Of a stretch of 64,000 bases of DNA, positions 25,372 to 35,039 are shown piece after piece (position 1 is the stretch's first letter; each line of letters opens with the position of its first letter). Source of the stretch: Macrocystis pyrifera. Taxonomy: Eukaryota > Sar > Phaeophyceae > Laminariales > Laminariaceae. Made by a program: the position numbers and the translations under genes. Where the stretch lies: NCBI GenBank assembly GCA_031763025.1, contig JASSKH010000004.1, forward strand, positions 2,294,001 through 2,358,000, given 5' to 3'. The notes under the pieces were generated by a model, which was given only the letters and a program-made list of their open reading frames with translations, had not been told where the DNA came from and did not search any database.

Positions 25372-26035
25372 TGCTTGAAGCAAACGCGAGGTGTGTACGC
25401 TCCGCACCACGCAACGGGATTATCCTACACGACGCCCCCCCGTCGCCCTACATTCCATACTGATACGACATATGCTACTAAGGTATATGTAGCCACGACA
25501 ACAGGCATTCGCGCCGACACTCCGCCGACAACACTCTACGCGGACAGCCCCTGTTCTGACGTAGACAGAGTCAGCAAACCCAACACGAAGGTAGATTCGA
25601 AAACAGATGTACACAACTGCATCAGTATCCGCCAAACAGTTACCACAGTTCGCAGCAACCGTACTGTCAACATAGTCTAGTTGCAGAACGCTGTTGCTAT
25701 TCACGTGGAGTTATCATTACTGCTGTAGAAACCAAGTTGAAGTTAAACGCGAGGTTCTTGCACCACGTAATGCTCGTATCGTGCACGATGCTCCCTCGTA
25801 ACACTGCGTTCTATACTCCGATACAATATACAGTGTCAACAACATATATCCCTGCTAAAGGATCGTCCATGCGAACGAGCTGCTAGCGATAGCTTCCGCA
25901 GACAACCGTTGTTCCGGCGCAGAAGAAGTCAGCAAAACATCAACACGTTTACCAGAAAAATCGTTTTAAAGGGCACGCAACTACGAAAGCCTCCGCCAAG
26001 GGTACAGAACAGTTCGCACTAATCGTGTCGATGGG
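25372..26035 (+). repeat. Diverged tandem duplication, about 300-bp units
   Basis: The units 25372-25680 and 25733-26035 align through AAACGCGAGG, CACCACG, TACACGACGC/GTGCACGATGC, GTCAGCAAA and ACAGTTCGCA. The first contains a 101-codon open frame; the second is interrupted. Read as protein in one frame both start with a similar (APRN, HDAP) pattern, so a decayed coding repeat is possible but unproven. Confidence 0.55.
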
Positions 26036-26402
26036 ACCATTGAATTGGAAGACGCTGGTCCCACGTACACCTCCATATCACCTTGAGTGCTTCGCCCCCA
26101 GCACATGCCCCGAAAAACGTACATGCATGTCATATACCTGCAGCGGTAGACCATCTACCTACTTTAACGGGCGGACAAATCACTCCCTATCATTGATGCT
26201 GTAGGTCACAATGATGTCAAACTCGGAGGTGCCAACTGCTGCTGATGACTGTACTTGAGCCGATTGCGATTTCACTACCAACGCCGACATCAAACACAAA
26301 GGAAGCATGCACTAGAAATTTTCTTAGTGTACTGCTCAAGCGTTGACTCCAGAGGAGTTTCGGCAGTTACTAGTGCAATGCACCATGTTACCAACTTCAT
26401 GC

Positions 26403-26956
26403 CTATATGGTGCTTTTGTAGACGCTGATGCTGCCGACGCCTCCACAAGCAGTGGCACTGTCTCCAGCGCATTCGTAGTTGCACACGCCCTTCTTCTTTT
26501 TCTTCTCAGGCTCGGAACTACCACAGTGGCATTCTGAAGATGGGGTCGAGTTAAACCGGAGACATTCCAGACGCAGTGATTCAAGAGAGTGCGGAATAGC
26601 GAAGACAGACAGACGTGCAATTGATGAAACTGCCATAGTCTCAACGAACCTAGTAGACTGCGCTCGTGGCTCTGATGCCGCAAGCTCCCTACCAACGACT
26701 TGCGTAAACAATGATTTTCGTGCTCACTCGTGACTGAAGCTAGCCGTCTACCGAAATAGGACTGTTTAAACAATACGTATGAACTCCTGTGTACTAAGGT
26801 CGTCTATCGTTTAACTGAATGTTATATGAGTACATATTTATCATAATATGGGATATGCGGCTCACTGAAAAGGAACGCTTGGCTTCTGGACCCACCTGAA
26901 CCCTTTGACGTGGCGAAATACTCCCAACCCGAGCAGTTGCAGATGTCAGCGCACGC
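26403..26956 (-). CDS. Last two exons of the VWA-WSC gene: rest of the WSC domain
   Basis: Exon 26956-26896 (61 nt) reads ACADIC then GWEYFA, the WSC core with the second and third cysteines. Exon 26533-26403 reads ECHCGSS, a Lys run (EKKKKKG), CNYECAGD and TACGGVG, giving the remaining five cysteines, then ISVYKSTI and a TAG stop. The phase-1 split inside the WSC domain is the same in the plus-strand paralogue. The Lys run is longer than in that copy. Confidence 0.75.
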
Positions 26957-29900
26957 CTGCGTAGCAGAGGCGGGGGCAAGAGATACAACGAAAAACACAG
27001 TATTGATGCACCTGTCATTCGTTGCAATACCTTTGGAACATCAGTGTCGTATTATAATAGTGGGTCGGCGCTCACGTACTGTAGCCAAAAGATACCAAGC
27101 CGTGGAGGTTTCAGTGTAATCGCATGTGTGAGTGGAGCAGTGGCCGGGGATCCTGTGTGATGTCCCCTAGCCACCTGGCTCGTGGTCCGATGAGGATCAC
27201 TCCGTGATAATACAAGCTCTAAGAACAAGACTTACTGAGTGCGAGGCCAGCGAGACTGGTGGAGTCCCTCGCTGGAAGCCCTCTTGCTGATATCATCTGG
27301 CAGAGGCCATAATATCTAGATATGGCCTCTGCCAGATGATATCAGCAAGAGGGCTTCCAGCGAGGGACTCCACCAGTCTCGCTGGCCTCGCTGGAAGCCC
27401 TCTTGCTGATATCATCTGGCAGAGGCCATAGTACGCAGCGACAGAGCACCGCACGTTGTGCTGTAACACTGACTGATAGTCCACAGACACGTTGATTTAT
27501 CACCTGCGCGGTCATCTCGTTCCAGTTTGTCACCGGGCCGTTGAGAGGTGTTTTTTTATCCTTGGGTACGTAGCAGCCAAGGTACTTGGATTTGTCTGCC
27601 TTTCCTTCCTCGAGGTTCTCGACTGTCGGCACGGTCGGCGTGGGTTTTGTCGGCTTCGGAGTAGGCGCTGGGGTCGGTGCTGGTGTGGGTTTCTTGGTCG
27701 GCTTTGGGGTAGGCGCCGGGGTGGGCGCTGGGGTGGGTTTCTTGGTCGGCTTTGGAGTAGGCGCCGCGGTAGGCGCTGGAGTGGGCTTCTTTGTCGGCTT
27801 GGGAGTAGGTGCCGGGGTGGGGGCGGGGGTAGGAGCCGGGGTAGGAGCGGCACAGAAGTCGTTGCCGACGACCGTACCGGTTAGGAGAGACAGGTCCGGG
27901 GTGTTTCCCTGGTCGTCAGTGTATCCAGCGGATACGATGATGCTGCCGCCGAGGCCGAGATTGCACACGTCGAGCATAACCTCGAAGTCCGTCGGGGTCG
28001 ACTCGAGGTCAGCCGCGGAGAAGGTGACTGTGTTTTTGCTGATGGATCCGGACGGGGTAGAGCCAACCGGGACCATAAAGTCGATCGTGACCATGGCTCC
28101 TGTTGATTCGCACGGTAGGACGATGCCCTCATTGGCCGAGAGAATTTTCTTCAAGGCCGCTGATAATCGAGAAATACGGGAGTTGAACAGGGGCAAAGGG
28201 AGAGCAACGGATTCGGTCGTGTGTCCATGGTATTGTCTTCAACCGTGATGCATTTTTCACTTCAATAACTTGTCGCTACGCAGAGTTGATTTCCAAAGGT
28301 TCCATCTGCATGTCAATGAATGGACTAGCCGACGTTGTTATTCAACCATACACTCTAGAACAAACACGTGAAGTGCGCAGTACCGGAAACGAATTAGAAA
28401 ATTGCGTCCATCCTATTTGGGACTTCTTTGGGTCTTAACTCACGTGCGACCTTCCCGCAGCGTCATAGGCTGACTACGCACGTACTGCTGCGCCAACTAG
28501 ATGAGAATTGGACTTGAGCGTGTACCACGCACAATCCAACAGCAGCAACCGTTCGTCAAGCCATCACTGCCGTGACGAGCAGTATTTTTGCGTCACGAAA
28601 CGAAGCTATACGCGTCAAGAGTTCGATGGCTTGTATTTTATAGCGCAGTGTTGACACTTAGCGTTACATTCGCACAAAGTCATAATTGAAGTTCTCACCG
28701 AGTACAGCAGAAACCAGCCGCAAGCTGGGGTCTTCGAAAGCCAGAACAAAAACGTGGCTGAAGCTAGCGGCAACTGCAGCAAGTAAGCCATGTATCTTAT
28801 GGACATCACAACCCAAAGGCAGCGATAGAAAGATCGTACAAGTGCCTTTCTAAAAAACTCCAACGGCCGCGCACGCGAACTAAAGTCACCCTTGAGCCAA
28901 AAGTATAAAACACAACTATGTGTGTACCAGTGTGGTAATGGAACATGTATATCATGAGGCTTTTAACCAGCATCATGTACCAGTTTCGTACGCGATTACC
29001 AATGACCCAACACGTACTGGTGAAGATACGTAACACATGCACAGCGGTAGGGAGTGGCTTTATTAACAGTCATTTTGTCGTATTATGTATCTTCTCTATG
29101 AAGTGCAATTGAAAGCAAAAACTTTGCCTACTTCCACTGCCGATGCTGGTACTGCAGTGGCCTCGTTTTTTCCGTGGCTTACCGTCGAGCAGGTCGAATT
29201 CGTCGACTTCGAAGACGTTGGCAGGGTCGCCTCCGATCGCCAGAAGTTCAATTGGGTTAGTCCCTTTCCCTGCGGTGAGTTATGGAAGAAGTAAATTCCA
29301 GGCGTCCAAGGTGTTAGCTAATCGTGCTGTGCGGCGATGAACACGACCTCTAAATTCTGTGTACGGACTGCAAAAAAGGAAACATGTTATGACGTGTGCT
29401 TCGTACGGCAGGGGCAGGTCCTAAAACGTTATGTATTTTTTTTGTCTTGAGGACCTCTCTACCAGTGTCCCACCCGAAAAACGCAAAATGTAGACCAACA
29501 CGAGCAATTCTATGGCGCAGATAATTCATATTTGTTGCATGTTTTTGCTAAGGATATGAGTTTTCATTTTCTTTCCCGCAAAGGCGCAATTTCAGGCAAA
29601 ATCAAACGGAGGCAACACGGGGGTTCGTCCGGTCGCAGTGGTCGGAGTTTGAGCTACATATGTGCAGTGTGTCGCGCTTGACCTGCGCTCAAAGTGGTTT
29701 TGTTCGCGAAGAGTGGATGACACAAATAGGATTCCGAAGCTATGGGGTAGTCCCTTACTTTTTAATAGCCGATTTGATCGGAAACTCGTTCGACGGAAAT
29801 TCTGCCTCTACTGTAGCACGGGTCCACTGCTCATTTACTCCCCTTCCAGATGCCTATTCTTGTTCCATGCTTAGTGTGTTTGAAAGATATTTGGACCCGC

Positions 29901-32900
29901 ACTATTGCTGAATGCATGGTTAAATTACGTCATCAAGTAGTATGCTTCGACGGGAGATAATGATCCCGGCAATTCTTCACACCAAACTGATCGACAGCTA
30001 CGGCCGTATGATGCTGACCCACCTACTCCCACAGCAAACACGGTAATGCCCTTCTTTCTGGCTTCCCCTGCTGCAATTGCTGTGGCGAACAAGCTGCTGC
30101 TTTTGCCGTCGGTGATCACGATCATGTACGATGCACTCGCGGGGTTGACGCCTAAGAGTCGGGTGCCTTCCTCAATTCCGATGGACGTGGTCGTGCCTCC
30201 CTTGGCTTGGGTGTCGGCCTCGACAAATTTGTTAAAGTCTTTGGCGGAGTTGAACGTAGAAGAGGAGGCCAAAATTTTCGCGTACTGCACGTACGATGCC
30301 ATCCCCCCATTGTCGAACAGGTTTCGGTCGGCAAATGCGGCGACGGTGTCTATAGCAAATTTCTTCTCCAGCTCAAAGTCAGAAGCTTCGATGCTCCCTG
30401 ACCCGTCGAGAACGAGGGCGAGGTTCACCTTCAAGGGCGGAAGCGAAATAATAATTTTCAATCAGATAGTTGGTGTCGGCAAGTTTGGTTCTGTACGTAA
30501 CTCAGCTGTGTGGGTTATGTTATACATGCGTTACATGGTCTGCATAAACAGCAGTAACACTAGTTGTATTGCACTACAAAAGTTGTAATTTTAGTAGCGC
30601 TGCTGCTGTAGTCTTAGCCACCATAGAAGTACTGTAGTACTTAATGTGGTGGTGGGAGTAGGATAAGGAACCCCGTAATGGTGGTCGAAGTAGTAGTGGT
30701 AGTGTAGCAGAAAGCAATGGCGGTAGTGTTGCTGCTGAAGTAGTAGTACTGTTGTGGCACTATTTCAGGTAGTACTACAGTGGTACCGGGTACAGCACTA
30801 CCAGTTGCTCTGAAATGTAGAGCAGTAGTACTAGTATAAACAGTGGTTGCAGTAGTAGCACATGCAGTAGTATATAGTAGACTAGTGTTAGGAATACGAT
30901 AGATACTGCCCTGGCTGTAGTACTTGCTCCAGTAGTAGTGGAGTAGTATCGATCGTACTGTATGAATCAAAGTAGTGGTGGAATGGTTGCGTGGTTGCCG
31001 CAGTTGCAATAATACATACTACTTGGTAGTGCCAGTAGGTACAAGGGGAACTTGCCAAAAGTACAGGTCGGTTCATTTTTTTCGTTACCCCCGCCAAAGT
31101 CGCCGCCGTTTATTGTAGTCGGACCCCCAGGTCAATAACGCCTCGTTTATAAAACTGTAGACCGAAATGGTCCGACCCTCAGTGTCTCGCTTGGTATATT
31201 CTCCCACTTCCCAACTCTCCTCAGCCCGTAATCGTCGATCGAGATTTTTTTGTTCGCCTCTTTCATTATGGCTGTATATTCTTCCTTTTCCCGTCTATTT
31301 TTTTTCGCTATTTCTAAAATCACACACAGTTCAGGTCGTCTCACACCATATCAAATATCAGGAATCCCACACCCCTTCTGCGAATTACTTAGTCAAGAGT
31401 CGCAAAACAGCCGAAATATGGAGCTTCGAAACTCAAGCCAGAATTGAAATTAATCCAAACATGAGGGAGATAGCCGCTCCAATACTAAATTCGATATTGA
31501 AGTCCGATTTGGTTTGGTAAAAACAAACATTTGTGTTTTTCAGAACTCGAACTTGGATGCAAGAAACCAACTGGTCTAAACGGAGCGAGATACAAGCAAG
31601 CAGTAGTTGCCCGACCATACGTACTTCAACGTAAACGGTATCCTGTCGCACGACGTTCCACGTATTTCAAGACAAAGGCACAAATATTGGTTTGCTCAGC
31701 TCAGCTCCGGTTAGCAGCGCAGCGCTATTTATAGTTCAGCGGCGCAGCGCAGCTTTTTTCAGCACAGCAGCACAGCAGCGCGACCCTAGCTTTCGTCTAC
31801 ACCAGACATGTATATGGTATCATGTATACGATGTGCATAGCACCACACAGAAAACAATGCAGTGACAGATAAAAAAAATCCCACACTAATTCAGCTCATC
31901 TCATGCAACCCAGTGCGGCGCAGTGCAGGGCGATGCGGTGTCGTTGTGCCGTGCTGTTAATATTATTTCTTGCATTTCGAGTAAGAATATATCTACACAT
32001 CATAAGAGGTACGTGCATGTGGCATCGGAGTTTTTTTCCCGGAGCGTGTGGGCTCATACCAATTTCGATTCGTCTGTTAGCACCTACCTGGTAAGTGTTT
32101 GAAATTTCTACCTATTGCAGTTTAAGACTCGTTGTGAACGAACGTAGCGAGTGAGTCGCTACGCGAAGCGCCTTGTTAGCTTTACTTAGAACACCCTAGT
32201 GAGAGAATCTAAGCAAAAATACAGAAACCACAAGGGCATCCACAACAAGTGAACAAAGTTTCAACTAAAACAGCGCATGAAATTGCACTTTTGTAAGAAA
32301 GCTATGTACCTGGGAAAGTTCACATCGTTGCCTCGATTCAACCTAGTAACATTGTTGTCGTGGATGTCGATTTCAAATTCTAAATATCATGTTAACTTGG
32401 ATTTTCTCAGTCTATTCTTCTTACGTTTACGACAAACGATTTGCAGTCATGCCTCGGCGTACCTAGAGCCGACGTGTCTCGAACGAGCATGCCCGAAATA
32501 ACGTTTATTGTCCTAAGAAAACGCCAAGCTATGGTTGACCTTTTAGAAAGCCCGTGGTTCGTCGGGACACAGTTCCGCCTTCGGCGTATGCCCTATGTCT
32601 TTAACGAACCCAAATCGCGATTCATTTCCTCGTCTTCCGTGGTTCATGTGGAGATGAATATGAACCCAAACACTAATTATGCATGGATATGTTGCAAACG
32701 TCGTTCTTTCGTGCTGGCCAAGCCTAAGGCTACGCCCACTCACTCACCGTATGGGCTGCTACCGTCGTCTGTCCTTCTAGAGTGAACGCCAAGGTGGCAT
32801 CACCACACGGACACGACGCAAGATCCGTGGTGGTGAGCTGAACACATGATGTTTGACCCATCACATTGGTCACGGTGAGTACGCTCAGCATACCCACCAG

Positions 32901-32921
32901 TTTAATCTTGGACATCGCCAT
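26403..32921 (-). CDS. Secreted VWA-WSC domain protein (six-exon gene, apparently intact)
   Basis: Exons read on the minus strand are 32921-32748, 30428-30023, 29269-29183, 28159-27504, 26956-26896 and 26533-26403. All introns are GT-AG with phases 0,1,1,0,1. The joined exons total 1515 nt (about 504 residues plus TAG) with no stop seen. In order the protein has a signal peptide, a short Cys-rich start (SCPCGD), a VWA domain with the DGSGS metal-binding motif, a Cys-flanked beta-rich module, a long Pro-Thr-Lys linker, and a WSC domain starting YLGCY and ending near TACGGVG with eight cysteines. VWA domains bind proteins through a metal ion and WSC domains bind carbohydrate, so an extracellular wall or matrix role is inferred. 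Exon 1 joins the VWA exon in frame, but a further exon in the 2.3-kb first intron cannot be excluded. The start codon at 32921 is chosen because it gives the signal peptide; a second Met follows two codons later. Confidence 0.8.
27241..27430. repeat. Perfect 71-bp foldback (inverted repeat) with a third partial arm
   Basis: 27241-27311 is the exact reverse complement of 27321-27391, with a 9-nt spacer (ATATCTAGA). From about 27387 to 27430 the second half of the left arm is repeated a third time in its original direction, so the structure is arm, inverted arm, partial arm. It sits in intron 4 of the VWA-WSC gene, 74 bp downstream of the donor. Perfect identity implies a recent origin, or an artefact of library or assembly. 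Confidence 0.9.
27504..28159 (-). CDS. Exon for the beta-rich module, Pro-Thr linker and WSC start
   Basis: This 656-nt exon follows the acceptor ATTATCAG. It encodes about 100 residues rich in beta-strand pattern, bounded by cysteines (VLPCES, DVCN, NDFC), that I cannot assign to a named family. About 75 residues of Pro-Thr-Ala with KPTKKP spacers follow, then KYLGCYV, the first Cys of the WSC domain. The donor is GTGATA at 27503, in phase 0. The GC-rich linker also leaves long open frames on the opposite strand, which are shadows. Confidence 0.8.
27625..27850 (-). repeat. In-frame tandem repeat coding the Pro-Thr-Lys linker
   Basis: The linker is built from near-identical 48-bp units, each coding about 16 residues of the pattern [14 protein letters not shown] plus an AA or PA pair. 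At least three units are recognisable, with shorter APTP repeats before them. The unit is a multiple of three, so gain or loss of units changes linker length without breaking the frame. The plus-strand paralogue has a much shorter, Lys/Arg-rich linker. Confidence 0.85.
30023..30428 (-). CDS. VWA-domain exon of the VWA-WSC gene
   Basis: The exon opens after the acceptor TTGAAG with [13 protein letters not shown], the first strand and metal-binding DxSxS loop of a VWA domain. The other metal-site residues are present: the Thr in GGTTTSIGI and the Asp in [10 protein letters not shown]. It ends FAVGVG, the last core strand before the split, at a GTGGGT donor in phase 1. The remaining helix and strand of the fold are on the next exon (29269-29183), which reads through [14 protein letters not shown]. 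This matches the position of the split in the plus-strand paralogue exactly. Confidence 0.85.
30590..31040 (+). repeat. AGT/TAC triplet-rich DNA in intron 1 of the VWA-WSC gene
   Basis: Dense GTAGTA and its complement recur over 450 bp, upstream of the VWA exon. Similar but shorter blocks occur at 3430-3560, 35610-35710 and 38400-38600. They look like diverged trinucleotide arrays without coding content. Confidence 0.6.
32748..32921 (-). CDS. Exon 1 of the VWA-WSC gene: signal peptide
   Basis: This exon has 58 codons. It starts with a short Lys-bearing n-region, a hydrophobic core ([15 protein letters not shown]) and a likely cleavage site before QTSC. The mature start has SCPCGD, then a segment ending AAHT. 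A strong GTGAGT donor follows at 32747, in phase 0. The linkage to the VWA exon rests on frame, orientation and order, not on a transcript. Confidence 0.6.
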
Positions 32922-33856
32922 TGCGATTTACAGCAGTAGTCCTGTTTGGTAGGAAGAAAACCAGCAGTGTTTGTGCGCTTGTTCAGAATAGTTGACAGCG
33001 AGTTTACGTGAGATTTGTTGACATGGGCAGTAATGCAACTATTATAACAATGTTTTGCACACCATCTCTGTATTATTGGCATATAAGCACATACGACACA
33101 CGACGGTTTTATATTTTATTTTGCCGAAACGGCTGACTATTCACCAATAAGGTTCTGATTCTATCGTGACGGGCTCTCCTGTGGTCGAGACTACATCGAC
33201 CCTCACCCAGACTGCGACGAAAGCAGTGCGTACGCTGCCGGCAGAAAGGACACTTGGAACAACAAAAAGAAAACAAATAACCAGACCCGACTCTGCGATC
33301 CTTTGTTCTACATGCTGTGGCCGGAAGGACCGTTTTGATCAACAACACACGGCAGCAAATCCTACGGCATAGAGCTCGATTCTCGAGTTTTTGAGCTCTA
33401 TACTTATCAGAATGTATCTCTTGTAGGACCCCTTGATGTGTTTTTGGCTCTCCTTTGCAAATAACTCCGGCGCTCTACTTATAAACAGCAATGATTTATG
33501 CGATGACATACAATGTACATGGTTCTGGGCATGCATCAATTTCAGAACGTCATGTTCTTGCAGAACACATCGGATAGCTCAATATTTCCGTCAGTCTTAC
33601 CTGGAAGGGAAGTGAGGGGAGGCTTGCCAGGGGTGGAAGAGAAGAAGAATAAGAAGTGAGGGAGTGGGGTCGAGGGATGTTCCCAATTAATCGCGCTCGC
33701 TCGGCTCGTCCACGGAAAAAACAATTTACCTGGCTGCCCACTGAAAATTGTGAAAGAAGCGTAAGTGTCGTAATAGTCGGACGTTTGGGGGTATAGTCGT
33801 ACCGCGTACCGACGGGCTGAACAAGACTTTAAGTCCACGACACTCCTCTCACGTTC

Positions 33857-34030
33857 ATGGCCAGTCCAAATGACGTAGAAGAGTTGTGCATCTCAGCCAA
33901 TTCGCCCGTTCAAATAGCTGCACAATTCGACTCTTTGTATACGTTGGACGTAGAATCGCAGTCGATTCAGCATCCTATTGAATCGCCCAATATTTGTCTT
34001 CATCAGAATCGAAGAAACGTTTCAAGGTAG
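33857..34030 (+). CDS. Possible small exon or short ORF, 57 residues
   Basis: The frame reads MASPNDVEELC to NRRNVSR and then TAG. Composition is acidic-polar and protein-like. A possible splice donor (CAAG/GTAGTT) overlaps the stop, so it could be the first exon of an unrecognised gene rather than a complete protein. It has no recognised motif. It is oriented away from the VWA-WSC gene, starting about 0.9 kb upstream of that gene's start codon. Confidence 0.2.
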   Translation: MASPNDVEELCISANSPVQIAAQFDSLYTLDVESQSIQHPIESPNICLHQNRRNVSR

Positions 34031-34420
34031 TTGCAATCGTTAGGGGGGTATTCATTGCGCCTTTTACCGCCTATTAAGGTCGGCTTGGTTGATTCGCTTA
34101 GTCTCACCAGAAAACAATCAGAGCCGGTTCAGGTAATTCATTTGATTCGGTGGTGTTGCCTAATCGGAAAAACATTTTATTATCTACACTTTGGTTGTTT
34201 TAAATATGCTCAATTTCGAGCGTCGGTGACTGGTTACCTTGTGACTACTAATAGTGCTTCGGTTGCGGCGAAATCATTGCGCTCGCTAAAGCGTTAAAGG
34301 AGCCCTCGATCGAATGGCTCTGTATGACACTTAAGCAATAAACTTGCAGAAACAAATGTCGGTTTAGCGTAACAATTATCCCACCTCGTTGCATCGCGCA
34401 TACAATCGCTTCAGACTGCA

Positions 34421-34532
34421 AATAATACGAGGCCGTAGTAGATAGGACCCAATCGTGTTGGGAAAAAAAAGTGAAATATTGAGGGGTTTTGTCTGTGCCG
34501 TAGGTCCTGTTTACTGTGGTCCCCATAATAGT
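34421..34532. mobile_element. Second, older copy of the same MITE
   Basis: The right end (34502-34532) matches the right end of the 2603-2715 element at about 26 of 32 positions, including AGGTCCT and TAATAGT. The left end (from about 34421) aligns with gaps (AATACGAGG, TAGTAGATAGGACC). Total length (112 bp) and the AT-rich middle agree as well. Its divergence means it is an older insertion than the first copy. Confidence 0.6.
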
Positions 34533-34971
34533 AACCCTGCCCAGAAGATCTAGACGTGAGCCCTCCCCACTGTATCCTTTGTGTCCATCTAGTATCCGGA
34601 CAAACGTTGCTCTGGGTGTGTTCCAAATTCTAAAGCGCTAAACGATCGCCTTTAGAGCAACACGCACTGTTTAAAATCAGAGAGTATCAAGAGGTTTGCC
34701 AAGATGCGTGGAGGTTCGTGCTACGAGGAATTGTTAAACGCTAACGTATTCATACAATACTCTGCAGACAGCATGACTACAGCATGTTTTCTGAACCCCA
34801 AAGGAGGAAGGTCCGATCGTGCTCGTATTGCTTGCCACCTACTGCAAAACACGGATACATACGTGGCTGTGTATTTTTTTCACAGCTTTACTTGCAAGAG
34901 TAGATGAATGTGCGCATACGAAACACTTTTTTCACCGTGAGTTTGTGAGAACATCTTTCAGTATAAACAAC

Positions 34972-35029
34972 GATATATTGTCGCGTGGCACGGTCCTTAT
35001 GATATATTGTCGCGTGGCACGGTCCTTAT
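34972..35029 (+). repeat. Perfect 29-bp tandem duplication
   Basis: 34972-35000 and 35001-35029 are identical and adjacent (GATATATTGTCGCG start, GTCCTTAT end). Perfect identity suggests a very recent event. Confidence 0.95.
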
Positions 35030-35039
35030 GCGTTTAGTC

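Noticed and set aside
27586-28248. 220-codon plus-strand frame rich in Gly-Val
   Set aside because: It is the shadow of the Pro-Thr linker exon; the minus-strand reading has the domains, cysteines and splice sites.
31105-31175. Possible further MITE (GGACCCCC and GGTCCGACCC)
   Set aside because: The two ends are not inverted copies and do not match the TIR beyond short C/G runs.
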